A stretch of DNA of 7,676 nt from Gammaproteobacteria bacterium (GTDB taxonomy: Bacteria; Pseudomonadota; Gammaproteobacteria; Steroidobacterales; GCA-2729495): NCBI GenBank assembly GCA_023150055.1, contig JAKLLP010000060.1:1653-9328 (forward strand), read 5' to 3'. The notes below the pieces were generated by a model. That model was given only the letters and a program-made list of their open reading frames with translations. It had not been told where the DNA came from and ran no database searches. Numbering within the stretch: the stretch's first letter is position 1; each line of letters begins with the position of its first letter. The position numbers were made by a program, and so were the translations under genes. Positions 1 to 6,200 of the stretch are shown here, piece by piece.

Positions 1-771
1 ATCGACCCAGCGGTTGCGCGGCGCAAATTCCTCGAGGTAAATCGCGGCGGCAACCCCCAGCGGGAAGGACAGCAGCAGCGTGACCAGCAGCATGAAGAAC
101 GAGCCCTTGGTCGCGCCCCAGATGCCGGCGAGCTCTGGTTCCCGCGAATCGCCGGCGGTGAAAAAGGCACGATTGAAACGCAGCTCGATCCGTTCCTGCT
201 CCATCAACAGGTCGATCCAGCCGAGCTGCCGTTCGCTGAGCTGACCGCCCTCGGCCGAGGAGCGGCCGACCGTGCCTTTAATCAGGATATCGAGTTGGTC
301 GTCTGCGATCAGCCACACGCTGCGACGCTCGCCCAGCAATGCCGGAGATGCCAGCAACATGTCGCGCAGCTGATAGGCCGCCCCCGAGCTTACGAGCGAC
401 GCCAGCTCACGGCGCGCCTTGCGCTCCGTCACCTCGGGGAACAACTCGGTGAGCGCCGCACGAATCAACACCTGGTAATCCGCCGCGGCGAGCGTCTCGG
501 CCCGGTACTCCCCGGACGGATCCAGGACCGCCTCGTCGAACACCACCTCGAGCCGCACATGGGTCTGGCGAAAAGCGGTGTAGCCATTGCCCACTATGGT
601 CACGAGGAGGAAACCGAGGAATGACATTCCGAAAACCACGGAGAGCATCCCATACCACCGGAAGCGGTGCTCGCGCGCGTAGCGGCGCGCCAGGCCGGCC
701 TGGACACGCGCGCGGCTTGACGACCCGGCGCCCGGGTCCCGGGTATCGGCGGGCAGCTCGACGTCGCTCAT
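1..771 (-). CDS. pstA: Phosphate ABC transporter permease PstA, 3' end beyond window
   Basis: Inner-membrane permease subunit of the high-affinity phosphate importer PstSCAB; it pairs with PstC to form the channel. The visible 257 codons start at ATG 771-769, which overlaps the pstC stop in an ATGA, so the two genes are probably translationally coupled. Residues 1-40 are a hydrophilic, Arg-rich cytoplasmic tail. Residues 41-62 form a first membrane segment. Residues about 65-215 form a long soluble stretch, expected to be periplasmic, resembling the extra N-terminal domain (DUF3333 type) of long PstA proteins. Residues 224-243 start the conserved permease core, followed by the family-typical AAIYLEEFAP. 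The rest of the core, including the ATPase-contacting loop, lies off the left edge, and pstB would be expected after it. The reading frame is open throughout. Identification is firm; the domain name is from memory of the family. Confidence 0.93.
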   Translation of the reverse strand, partial: MSDVELPADTRDPGAGSSSRARVQAGLARRYAREHRFRWYGMLSVVFGMSFLGFLLVTIVGNGYTAFRQTHVRLEVVFDEAVLDPSGEYRAETLAAADYQVLIRAALTELFPEVTERKARRELASLVSSGAAYQLRDMLLASPALLGERRSVWLIADDQLDILIKGTVGRSSAEGGQLSERQLGWIDLLMEQERIELRFNRAFFTAGDSREPELAGIWGATKGSFFMLLVTLLLSFPLGVAAAIYLEEFAPRNRWVD

Positions 772-2156
772 TCGTACTGCTCCCGATACCTGCGCACGAC
801 CCTCAATGCCACGACATTGAGGGCCAGCGTGACGATGAACAGCAGCAGGCCGAGCGCGAAGGCCGCCAGTGTCTTCGGGCTGTCGAATTCCTGGTCACCC
901 ACCAACAGCGTGACGATCTGGACCGTCACCGTCGTCACCGCCTCCAGCGGGTTTGCGGTCAGGTTGGCCGACAGCCCGGCAGCCATGACCACGATCATCG
1001 TCTCGCCGATCGCGCGGGACACGGCCAGCAGCAATGCGCCGACGATCCCGGGCAGTGCCGCCGGAAACACCACGCGCTTGATGGTCTCCGAGCGTGTCGC
1101 GCCGAGCGCCAGGGAACCATCGCGCAGCGACTGCGGCACGGCGTTGATCACGTCGTCGGACAAAGACGACACGAAGGGTATGATCATGACCCCCATGACG
1201 AGGCCGGCGCCGAGAGCGCTCTCCGAGGCGACGCTCAGCCCGAGCGATTCACCCGCCTGGCGCAGCAGAGGGGCCATGGTGAGCGCGGCGAAGTAGCCGT
1301 ACACGACCGTCGGGATGCCGGCCAGCACTTCGAGCGCTGGCTTGACGACGGCGCGCACTCGCTGGGCGGCATACTCGGAAAGATAGATCGCAATCATCAG
1401 CCCGAGGGGCGCCGCGACCGCCATGGCAATGCCGGAGATGAGCAGCGTTCCGGCGAACAAGGGCACCGCGCCGAAAGCCCCCGATGAGCCGACCTGGTCG
1501 GCCCTGATCGCCGTCTGCGGACTCCACTCCAGACCGAAAAGAAAATCGAGCAGGGAAACCTGGCGAAAGAACAGGAACGCCTCGAAGGCGACCGAGAGAA
1601 GAATCCCGATCGTGGTAAAGATCGCCACCGTCGAGGCCGCGATGAGGACCAGCTTCAGGACATATTCCACCTGGTTGCGTGCCCGCAATTGCGGCTGGAT
1701 CGTTCGATGCCCGATGAGGCCGCCAGCCAGGCACAATCCGATTGCCACCATCGACAGCACCCAGCGCGAGGACTCCTGGAGCTCGACCAGCAATGCTGCC
1801 GTCCCCTGCAGGTCCGACTGCTGCTGACTCATCGTCGCCGCGCCGGCGGCGATACCGCGAACGTCGTTGAGGACCAGGCCGAGCTGCGGTCCGGTGAGCA
1901 CGTCGTAGGGAGCAGGCAGGGACGCCGCCACCCGCGCCATGATCAGCGTGTCGTTCGCCGCCAGCCAGATGACCACCGCCAACAGCGCCGGCAGGGCCGC
2001 GCACAGTGCACTGCGGTACCCGTAGTAGTCCGGCAACGAGTGCAGGTTCCGTATGGCCTGATAACCGCCGACGAGAGAGACGGCCTGGCGTCGCCCTGCC
2101 AGGAAAGCGGCCATGGTCAGGAACGCGAGGACAATGAACAAGGTCATCAACCGCAT
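768..2156 (-). CDS. pstC: Phosphate ABC transporter permease PstC, long form
   Basis: Inner-membrane permease partner of PstA. At 462 residues it is much longer than the roughly 320-residue enterobacterial protein because of an N-terminal extension. Hydrophobic segments lie at about residues 4-20, 48-68, 132-150 and 168-198. A polar stretch at about 72-130 between the second and third is probably extracytoplasmic. The transport core begins near residue 225 (GSSGAFGAVPLFAGTLL) and continues with AAPLGLMIAIYLSEYA (248-263) and LAGIPTVVYGYF (278-289). The loop that contacts the ATPase is at about 349-371 (LALGATRSETIKRVVFPAAL), followed by RAIGETM (381-387) and a last membrane helix at 432-453. 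The ATG at 2156 has only a weak ribosome-binding site; M4 is an alternative start. A 121-base gap with a strong hairpin separates it from pstS, and it overlaps pstA by four bases. Confidence 0.95.
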   Translation of the reverse strand: MRLMTLFIVLAFLTMAAFLAGRRQAVSLVGGYQAIRNLHSLPDYYGYRSALCAALPALLAVVIWLAANDTLIMARVAASLPAPYDVLTGPQLGLVLNDVRGIAAGAATMSQQQSDLQGTAALLVELQESSRWVLSMVAIGLCLAGGLIGHRTIQPQLRARNQVEYVLKLVLIAASTVAIFTTIGILLSVAFEAFLFFRQVSLLDFLFGLEWSPQTAIRADQVGSSGAFGAVPLFAGTLLISGIAMAVAAPLGLMIAIYLSEYAAQRVRAVVKPALEVLAGIPTVVYGYFAALTMAPLLRQAGESLGLSVASESALGAGLVMGVMIIPFVSSLSDDVINAVPQSLRDGSLALGATRSETIKRVVFPAALPGIVGALLLAVSRAIGETMIVVMAAGLSANLTANPLEAVTTVTVQIVTLLVGDQEFDSPKTLAAFALGLLLFIVTLALNVVALRVVRRYREQYE

Positions 2157-2198
2157 AGCGCGACCATGCCGAGTCTCTCTGTTGCAATCACGATAAAC

Positions 2199-2229
2199 AG
2201 ACGGCGGCCGCTGCAGCCGGCCGCCGTCT
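2199..2229 (-). terminator. Strong hairpin between pstS and pstC (attenuator or RNA-stability element)
   Basis: A perfect 12-bp GC-rich stem: AGACGGCGGCCG at 2199-2210 pairs with CGGCCGCCGTCT at 2218-2229 around a 7-base loop. In the direction of transcription (minus strand) it starts 48 bases after the pstS stop codon and is followed by TGTTTATC, which is T-rich but not a proper T-tract. This suggests partial termination, or a 3' stem that stabilises the pstS message, rather than a full stop. Either would give more PstS than PstC/PstA, as is needed for a binding protein. The structure is seen directly; the function is inferred. Confidence 0.6.
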
Positions 2230-2277
2230 CACACACCCACATCTCTCCGGATGCACGCGCACCCGGGAAACACGTTG

Positions 2278-3342
2278 TTATTCCAGCGCCGCCATGGGCG
2301 TCATCGCAGCGGCAGCCTTCTGCACGGCCGCCAGCTCCGCCGCGGGCAGGGGAATCAAACCCTTTTCCGCGAGATAGCCCTCGCCGCCCATCGACCTGTT
2401 GCTGGTGAACTCCTGCACGAACTCCCGAAGTCCGGGTATGGCCCCGACGTGGGCCTTCTTGACGTAGACAAACATGGGACGTGACACGGGGTAGGCGCCC
2501 TCGGCGATCGACTCGAAGGTCGGCTCCACGCCGTCCACTGTCGATCCCTGAACGGCATCCTCGTTCTGCTCGAGAAAGCTGTAGCCGAATATGCCGACGG
2601 CATTCGGGTTGGCCTTGAGCTTCTGCACGATCAGATTGTCGTTCTCCCCGGCCTCGATGAATCTGCCGTCCTCGCGGATGGTGTGGCAGATCGACTTGAA
2701 CTTGTTCTCGTCCTTGTCCTTGATCGCAGCGATCCAGGGAACCTTCTTGCAGCCGCCCTCCATCGCAAGCTCGACGAACGCGTCGCGCGTCCCCGAGGTC
2801 GGCGGTGGCCCCAGCACCTCGATGGCCGTCGCAGGCAGCGAAGGATCGACGTCTTTCCAGGTCTTGTAAGGATTGGAAACGAGGGTCTCACCGCCCTTCG
2901 GGTCCGGCACCTGTTTCGCCAGCGCGAGAAAAACGGTCTTCCGGGTCAGCGCCAGACGGGGCGCAGAGACGGCGTTGGCGAGCACGATGCCGTCGAAGCC
3001 GATCTTGACCTCGATGATGTCGACCACACCGTTTTTGGCACAGTCGGCCACCTCGGACGCCTTGATGCGGCGGGAGCTGTTGGCCACGTCCGGATGCTGC
3101 ACGCCGACCCCGGCGCAGAAGAGCTTGATGCCGCCGCCCGACCCCGTCGATTCGATTTTCGGGGTCTTGAACTGGGTGGCACGACCGAACTGCTCGGCCA
3201 CGACCGTCGCAAAGGGATAAACCGTGGACGATCCGACGATGCTGATGAAATCGCGCGCCGCCTGCCCCCACGCGGATCCCGCGAGCAGAGTGGTGGCCGC
3301 CGCAACGGCGATGCCTGCGGTTTTGCGTGCTGAATGATTCAC
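2278..3342 (-). CDS. pstS: Periplasmic phosphate-binding protein PstS
   Basis: Periplasmic receptor that binds inorganic phosphate and delivers it to PstC/PstA. The 354-residue product starts at GTG 3342, chosen because a clear GGAGG lies six bases upstream and the signal peptide begins there. Residues 1-26 are an export signal: a basic start (HSARK), a hydrophobic core (about 9-22) and a likely cleavage around AGSAWG-QA. Phosphate-binding loops typical of the family are visible: GSSTVYPF (37-44), STGSGGG (65-71) with the following LFCAGVG, and TSGTRDAF (182-189), whose Ser, Gly, Thr and Arg normally hydrogen-bond phosphate. There is no lipobox, so it should be soluble in the periplasm. An 86-base upstream gap holding a Pho-box-like repeat and a -10-like hexamer points to its own phosphate-regulated promoter. 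It resembles the PstS type of pseudomonads and marine proteobacteria more than that of E. coli. Confidence 0.95.
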   Translation of the reverse strand: MNHSARKTAGIAVAAATTLLAGSAWGQAARDFISIVGSSTVYPFATVVAEQFGRATQFKTPKIESTGSGGGIKLFCAGVGVQHPDVANSSRRIKASEVADCAKNGVVDIIEVKIGFDGIVLANAVSAPRLALTRKTVFLALAKQVPDPKGGETLVSNPYKTWKDVDPSLPATAIEVLGPPPTSGTRDAFVELAMEGGCKKVPWIAAIKDKDENKFKSICHTIREDGRFIEAGENDNLIVQKLKANPNAVGIFGYSFLEQNEDAVQGSTVDGVEPTFESIAEGAYPVSRPMFVYVKKAHVGAIPGLREFVQEFTSNRSMGGEGYLAEKGLIPLPAAELAAVQKAAAAMTPMAALE

Positions 3343-3348
3343 GAATGA

Positions 3349-3353
3349 CCTCC
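3349..3353 (-). promoter_or_regulatory. Shine-Dalgarno of pstS that fixes its GTG start
   Basis: GGAGG on the minus strand, six bases before the GTG at 3342. It is one of the clearest ribosome-binding sites in the window and supports the non-ATG start, as well as a high translation rate for the binding protein. Confidence 0.8.
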
Positions 3354-3383
3354 GCCTTGAGCGTTAGCGTAAAACCCGCAGGC

Positions 3384-3389
3384 AGTCTA
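3384..3389 (-). promoter_or_regulatory. Candidate -10 element of the pstS promoter
   Basis: TAGACT on the minus strand (4 of 6 matches to TATAAT), lying exactly 8 bases downstream of the Pho-box-like repeat. There is no recognisable -35, as expected when a PhoB-type activator occupies that position. The candidate -10 of phoB sits at the same 8-base distance from its repeat. This is inference from spacing; no transcript data are available. Confidence 0.45.
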
Positions 3390-3397
3390 GGAGCCCT

Positions 3398-3415
3398 CTG
3401 TTACGAAATTATTTC
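3398..3415 (-). promoter_or_regulatory. Pho-box-like direct repeat upstream of pstS
   Basis: On the plus strand, CTGTTAC (3398-3404), a GAAA spacer and TTATTTC (3409-3415) are two 7-base units at 11-base spacing. This is the geometry of a PhoB operator (the enterobacterial unit is CTGTCAT with 4-base spacers). The first unit differs from CTGTCAC at one base. It lies 56-73 bases upstream of the pstS start, and the same pattern recurs upstream of phoB and of the PhoB-like paralogue. Seen from the pstS side, the units read GAAATAA and GTAACAG. Binding is inferred. Confidence 0.6.
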
Positions 3416-3428
3416 AGGGTCGGCCGGG

Positions 3429-4145
3429 CTAACCGACCCCCATTTCGTGCTTGACCTTCGCGATGCCGACATGACGGATGTCACGCCCATGCACCAGATA
3501 AACAACGTATTCGGAGATGTTCTTGGCGTGATCTCCTATGCGCTCCAGCGCACGGGCGGCCCAGGTAATGTCGAGGAAACGCCTGATCGTGCGCGGGTCC
3601 TCCATCATCAGGCTGATGCATTGCCGGGTGATCATGTCGTATTGCTCGTCGACCAGCTTGTCTTCTTCGACCACCTTGAGCGCGTCCTCGGCATCCATGC
3701 GCGAGAAGGCGTCCAGCGTACCCCGCACCATCTCCTGGACGTGCTCTGCGAGCATCTCCAGTTCATGGTATTCCTCGTGCGTACGCCTCTCGGTGGCCAT
3801 ATGCGCGGCGAGCATCGCTATTTTGCGGCCTTCGTCGCCGATACGCTCCAGGTCGGTGATGGTCTTGATCACCGAGATGATCAGGCGCAGATCCGCCGCT
3901 GTCGGCCCGCGGGTCGCCAGTATCCGGGTGCACTCCTCGTCGATCGCGACCTCGAGCTGATTGATCTTGTAGTCCTCGGAGGCGATACGCAGACCCATTT
4001 CGCTGTCGCCGGAAACGATGGCCTGGATCGCCACGTCCAGGTGCTGCTCGACCAGCCCACCCATGCGCAGGACCTCGCTGCGCAGGCTTTCCAGCTCCTC
4101 GTTGAACCGGCGCGAAATATGGTGACTGAAGTGTTCGGTTTCCAT
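3429..4145 (-). CDS. phoU: Phosphate signalling regulator PhoU
   Basis: Cytoplasmic, all-helical negative regulator that links the Pst transporter to PhoR and keeps the Pho regulon off when phosphate is plentiful. The 238 residues match the family's usual length. The two tandem three-helix-bundle repeats are visible. Each carries the conserved metal-site motif ERIGD, at residues 100-104 (DLERIGDEGRKI) and 201-205 (ALERIGDHAKNI). Other family signatures are MGGLVEQHLDVAI (28-40), VAIDEECTRI (66-75) and MMEDPRTI (180-187). The ATG at 4145 has a GAGGG a few bases upstream. It lies 44 bases after phoR with no terminator in between, so it is probably cotranscribed with phoB-phoR. It precedes pstS here, whereas in E. 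coli it follows pstB at the end of the transporter operon. No anomalies are seen in the protein. Confidence 0.96.
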   Translation of the reverse strand: METEHFSHHISRRFNEELESLRSEVLRMGGLVEQHLDVAIQAIVSGDSEMGLRIASEDYKINQLEVAIDEECTRILATRGPTAADLRLIISVIKTITDLERIGDEGRKIAMLAAHMATERRTHEEYHELEMLAEHVQEMVRGTLDAFSRMDAEDALKVVEEDKLVDEQYDMITRQCISLMMEDPRTIRRFLDITWAARALERIGDHAKNISEYVVYLVHGRDIRHVGIAKVKHEMGVG

Positions 4146-4189
4146 GGCCGCCCTCGCTGTTTCAGCAAAACACTGCCGCCTCTACCCCG

Positions 4190-5479
4190 TCAGGATAGAG
4201 CAAGCCGATGCGGCGGGAAATGGCAGGTGAAGCTGCTGCCCTCGCCCAGTCGGCTGCGGATCTCCAGATCGGCCTCGTGACGACGCAGCGCATACTTGAC
4301 GATGGCAAGACCGAGCCCGGTGCCGCCCTTCTGCCGTGCGCGGCCGCTGTCGGTGCGGAAGAACCGCTCCGTGATGCGCGGGATTTCCTCCTCGGCGATG
4401 CCGATCCCCGTATCGCTCACGGTGAGGCGCCCGCCACGGTCATCGACATCCCACTCGATGCGAATCGCCCCGTCGCTCGGCGTATACCGCACGGCATTGG
4501 ACACCAGGTTCGACACCACGGAGTGAATCTCCTTCTCGTCCCCGAGCAAGCGCGTACTACTGCGAATATCGACGTCGACTACCTGCGGGTGTTGCGACAT
4601 CGCCAGGGCTTCCTTGCGCGCCGTATGGACGAGCGCCACGATGTCCACCTCGGTCTCGAGCGAACACGGCTGGGCGGACTCAAGGCGTGAGAGTTCCAGC
4701 AGGTCGTCCAGCAGCTGGCTCATCCGTTTCGCCTGGTTGTCCATCTCGATGAGCGGCTGCCGCCACACCTCGGGAGCGGCCTCGTCCTCCTGCAATGCCT
4801 CGAGGTAACCGCTGATCACCGTGAGCGGGGTTCGCAACTCATGGGAGGCGTTGGCCACGAAATCGCGGCGCGTGCGTTCCAGCCGCACATTCGCCGTGAT
4901 GTCGCGGATCAGGAGCAGGCGCTGCTGCGGGCCATAGGGAATCAGCAGACAACTGATCCAGGTGTCGTGGCCCGCCGGCGCAGGAAGCTCTATCGACTTG
5001 CCGTAGCTGCCGCTCGCCAGGTGCGCCACGAAGTCCGGATGCCGCAGCAGGTTCTCGATGCGCTGACCGCGGTCGCGGGTACGCTTGAGGTTGAGCAGGC
5101 GTTGCGCAGCCGTGTTATAGGCCAGGATCTCATGCCGGTCGTTGAGAAGGACGCCGCCATCGGGGAACGATCTCGCCGAGGCCCGGATCTCGCGCACCAG
5201 CGCGCGCCAGCGGCGACGGCGCTTCCGGGATTTTTCCCGTATGTACTCGATTCGCGCGAACACCCGGGGCCATGTCCCGGCGCCCTCCGGGATGCTGTCG
5301 AGGCGGCCGGTCTGCAACCAGCGGTCACGCTGGTAGAGATGATAGAGATGCCACGCGAGCGCACCGAGACTCGCGATCAGCACGCCCGGGACGAGGGCGT
5401 CGTAGAACCAGCCCAGCAGCCCGCCAGCCACCAGCAGCGCGGCCAACCGCAGCAGCGTCGCCGTCCAGGCAGCAGGCAT
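4190..5479 (-). CDS. phoR: Phosphate-regulon sensor histidine kinase PhoR
   Basis: Inner-membrane histidine kinase that phosphorylates PhoB when phosphate is scarce and dephosphorylates it otherwise, under control of Pst and PhoU. At 429 residues it is close to the E. coli length (431). Two N-terminal membrane segments (about 8-28 and 30-49) with almost no periplasmic loop are followed by a basic linker (about 81-92) and a PAS domain (about 105-195, including NDRHEILAYNTAAQRLL). The dimerisation/H-box is NASHELRTPLTVISGYLE with phospho-acceptor His213. The ATPase domain shows the N-box (NLVSNAVRYTP, Asn324/Asn328), G1 (DTGIGIA, Asp356), the F-box (ERFFRTD) and G2 (GGTGLGLAIVK, 385-395). All catalytic motifs look intact. 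It starts 13 bases after phoB and is very probably cotranscribed with it; its own ribosome-binding site is poor. Its usual partner, the PhoB encoded beside it, has lost half its receiver. Confidence 0.97.
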   Translation of the reverse strand: MPAAWTATLLRLAALLVAGGLLGWFYDALVPGVLIASLGALAWHLYHLYQRDRWLQTGRLDSIPEGAGTWPRVFARIEYIREKSRKRRRRWRALVREIRASARSFPDGGVLLNDRHEILAYNTAAQRLLNLKRTRDRGQRIENLLRHPDFVAHLASGSYGKSIELPAPAGHDTWISCLLIPYGPQQRLLLIRDITANVRLERTRRDFVANASHELRTPLTVISGYLEALQEDEAAPEVWRQPLIEMDNQAKRMSQLLDDLLELSRLESAQPCSLETEVDIVALVHTARKEALAMSQHPQVVDVDIRSSTRLLGDEKEIHSVVSNLVSNAVRYTPSDGAIRIEWDVDDRGGRLTVSDTGIGIAEEEIPRITERFFRTDSGRARQKGGTGLGLAIVKYALRRHEADLEIRSRLGEGSSFTCHFPPHRLALS

Positions 5480-5492
5480 CTAGCGTAGTCGC

Positions 5493-6032
5493 CTAGCGGG
5501 TGGAGAGCCGATAACCGGCTCCTCTGACGGTTTGCACGTAACCGTCAGCCTGCAGAGGCTGAAGCGCCTGGCGCAGCCGGCGCACGTGCACGTCCACGGT
5601 CCGTTCCTCCACGTACACGTTGCGTCCCCAGACCCGATCGAGGAGCTGGCCACGACTGAAGACGCGCTCCTGGTTTTCCATCAGGAACTTGAGCAGCCGG
5701 TATTCCGTAGGACCGAGGAGTGCCTCGGTATCGCCGACCCAGACACGGTGTCCGGCGGGGTCCAGACGGAGACTGCCCGCTTCGAGCATGATGACCGGCA
5801 ACTCCCGGCTTGCCTCGTCCCGGCGCAGTGCGCGCGTGAGTTCCAGGCCGCTCGAGTCGGGCAGCATCCAGTCCACCAGGACGAGATCGGGACGGGAATC
5901 GGCGATCCGGGCCCGCGCCGTCGAGCAATCACCCGCTTCCTCCACATCGAACCCGGCGCGGGTGAGATTGAAGGCGATCATCTGTCGGATCGGCGCCTCG
6001 TCCTCGACGATCAGTACCTTCCGTGGAGCCAT
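5493..6032 (-). CDS. phoB: Response regulator PhoB with a large in-frame receiver deletion
   Basis: Transcription factor of the Pho regulon. The chosen start, ATG 6032, gives MAPRKVLIVEDEAPIR, which matches PhoB N-termini. A TTG at 6071 in the same frame would add 13 unrelated residues and begin just downstream of the operator repeat, within the likely promoter. The product is 179 residues, whereas PhoB is about 229. The acidic pair Glu10/Asp11 and phospho-acceptor Asp54 (VLVDWMLP) are present, but after PVIML (79-83) the sequence jumps straight to EAGSLRLDP at the start of the DNA-binding domain. Compared from memory with E. coli PhoB, about residues 83-132 are missing: the conserved Thr and Lys, alpha4-beta5-alpha5 (the dimer face) and the linker. 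The winged-helix domain (about 86-179) is complete, including recognition helix ERTVDVHVRRLRQAL. The frame is open, so this is not a frameshift. It could be a constitutive DNA-binding form, an inactive relic, or an assembly artefact. Confidence 0.9.
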   Translation of the reverse strand: MAPRKVLIVEDEAPIRQMIAFNLTRAGFDVEEAGDCSTARARIADSRPDLVLVDWMLPDSSGLELTRALRRDEASRELPVIMLEAGSLRLDPAGHRVWVGDTEALLGPTEYRLLKFLMENQERVFSRGQLLDRVWGRNVYVEERTVDVHVRRLRQALQPLQADGYVQTVRGAGYRLSTR

Positions 6033-6061
6033 AAACTGCTGATTCACTGCCACGGCAACAG

Positions 6062-6067
6062 ATTTGA
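6062..6067 (-). promoter_or_regulatory. Candidate -10 element of the phoB promoter
   Basis: TCAAAT on the minus strand (4 of 6 matches to TATAAT), 8 bases downstream of the Pho-box-like repeat, the same distance as at pstS. It would place the transcript start about 20-25 bases before ATG 6032 and supports that start over the TTG at 6071. The assignment rests on position and spacing only. Confidence 0.4.
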
Positions 6068-6069
6068 AC

Positions 6070-6091
6070 AACCTTTTATTACAAAAAGGTT
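6070..6091. repeat. AT-rich inverted repeat overlapping the phoB operator
   Basis: Perfect 8-bp arms, AACCTTTT (6070-6077) and AAAAGGTT (6084-6091), separated by ATTACA. It overlaps the 11-base-spaced direct repeat at 6076-6093. Its AT-rich stem and position just upstream of phoB argue for an operator rather than a terminator of the upstream regulator gene, though it could give weak RNA pairing. Confidence 0.55.
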
Positions 6092-6093
6092 AC
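6076..6093 (-). promoter_or_regulatory. Pho-box-like direct repeat upstream of phoB
   Basis: On the plus strand, TTATTAC (6076-6082), AAAA and AGGTTAC (6087-6093) are two related 7-base units at 11-base spacing. From the phoB side they read GTAACCT-4-GTAATAA. The site is 44-61 bases upstream of the ATG and implies autoregulation of phoB-phoR. The repeat is seen directly; binding is inferred from the matching sites at pstS and at the paralogue. Confidence 0.55.
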
Positions 6094-6200
6094 GTGCGCA
6101 ACACATCTCGCCGGTCATGCCGGTGGAGAGCGGCGCGACAAGCCGCGCTCGATGGAACCTGCGAAGCACCTTGTTGCCGCGAAGGCGCCGCCGTTCCGTT

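Noticed and set aside
621..1487. Open plus-strand frame of 288 codons opposite pstA/pstC
   Set aside because: It is low in hydrophobic residues, very rich in Arg, Gln and His, and matches no family; the opposite strand encodes clear PstC. Typical antisense open frame of GC-rich coding DNA.
1249..2187. Open minus-strand frame of 312 codons overlapping pstC
   Set aside because: Same strand but another frame of pstC; Arg/Gly/Pro-rich composition with no domains, while the pstC frame shows full permease motifs.
2683..3333. Open plus-strand frame of 216 codons opposite pstS
   Set aside because: Arg/Asp/Gly-rich with no recognisable motif, lying entirely inside the well-supported pstS.
3327..4280. 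Open plus-strand frame of 317 codons opposite phoU
   Set aside because: Antisense to phoU and to the pstS promoter region; no family resemblance.
5770..5800. Frameshift as the cause of the shortened PhoB
   Set aside because: The frame is continuous and in register with PhoB on both sides of the junction. The bases for the missing part are simply absent, so deletion is the explanation, not a shifted frame.
6033..6071. Upstream TTG start for phoB adding 13 residues
   Set aside because: The added residues do not match PhoB, the TTG lies 5 bases from the operator repeat and upstream of the candidate -10, and ATG 6032 gives the canonical PhoB N-terminus.
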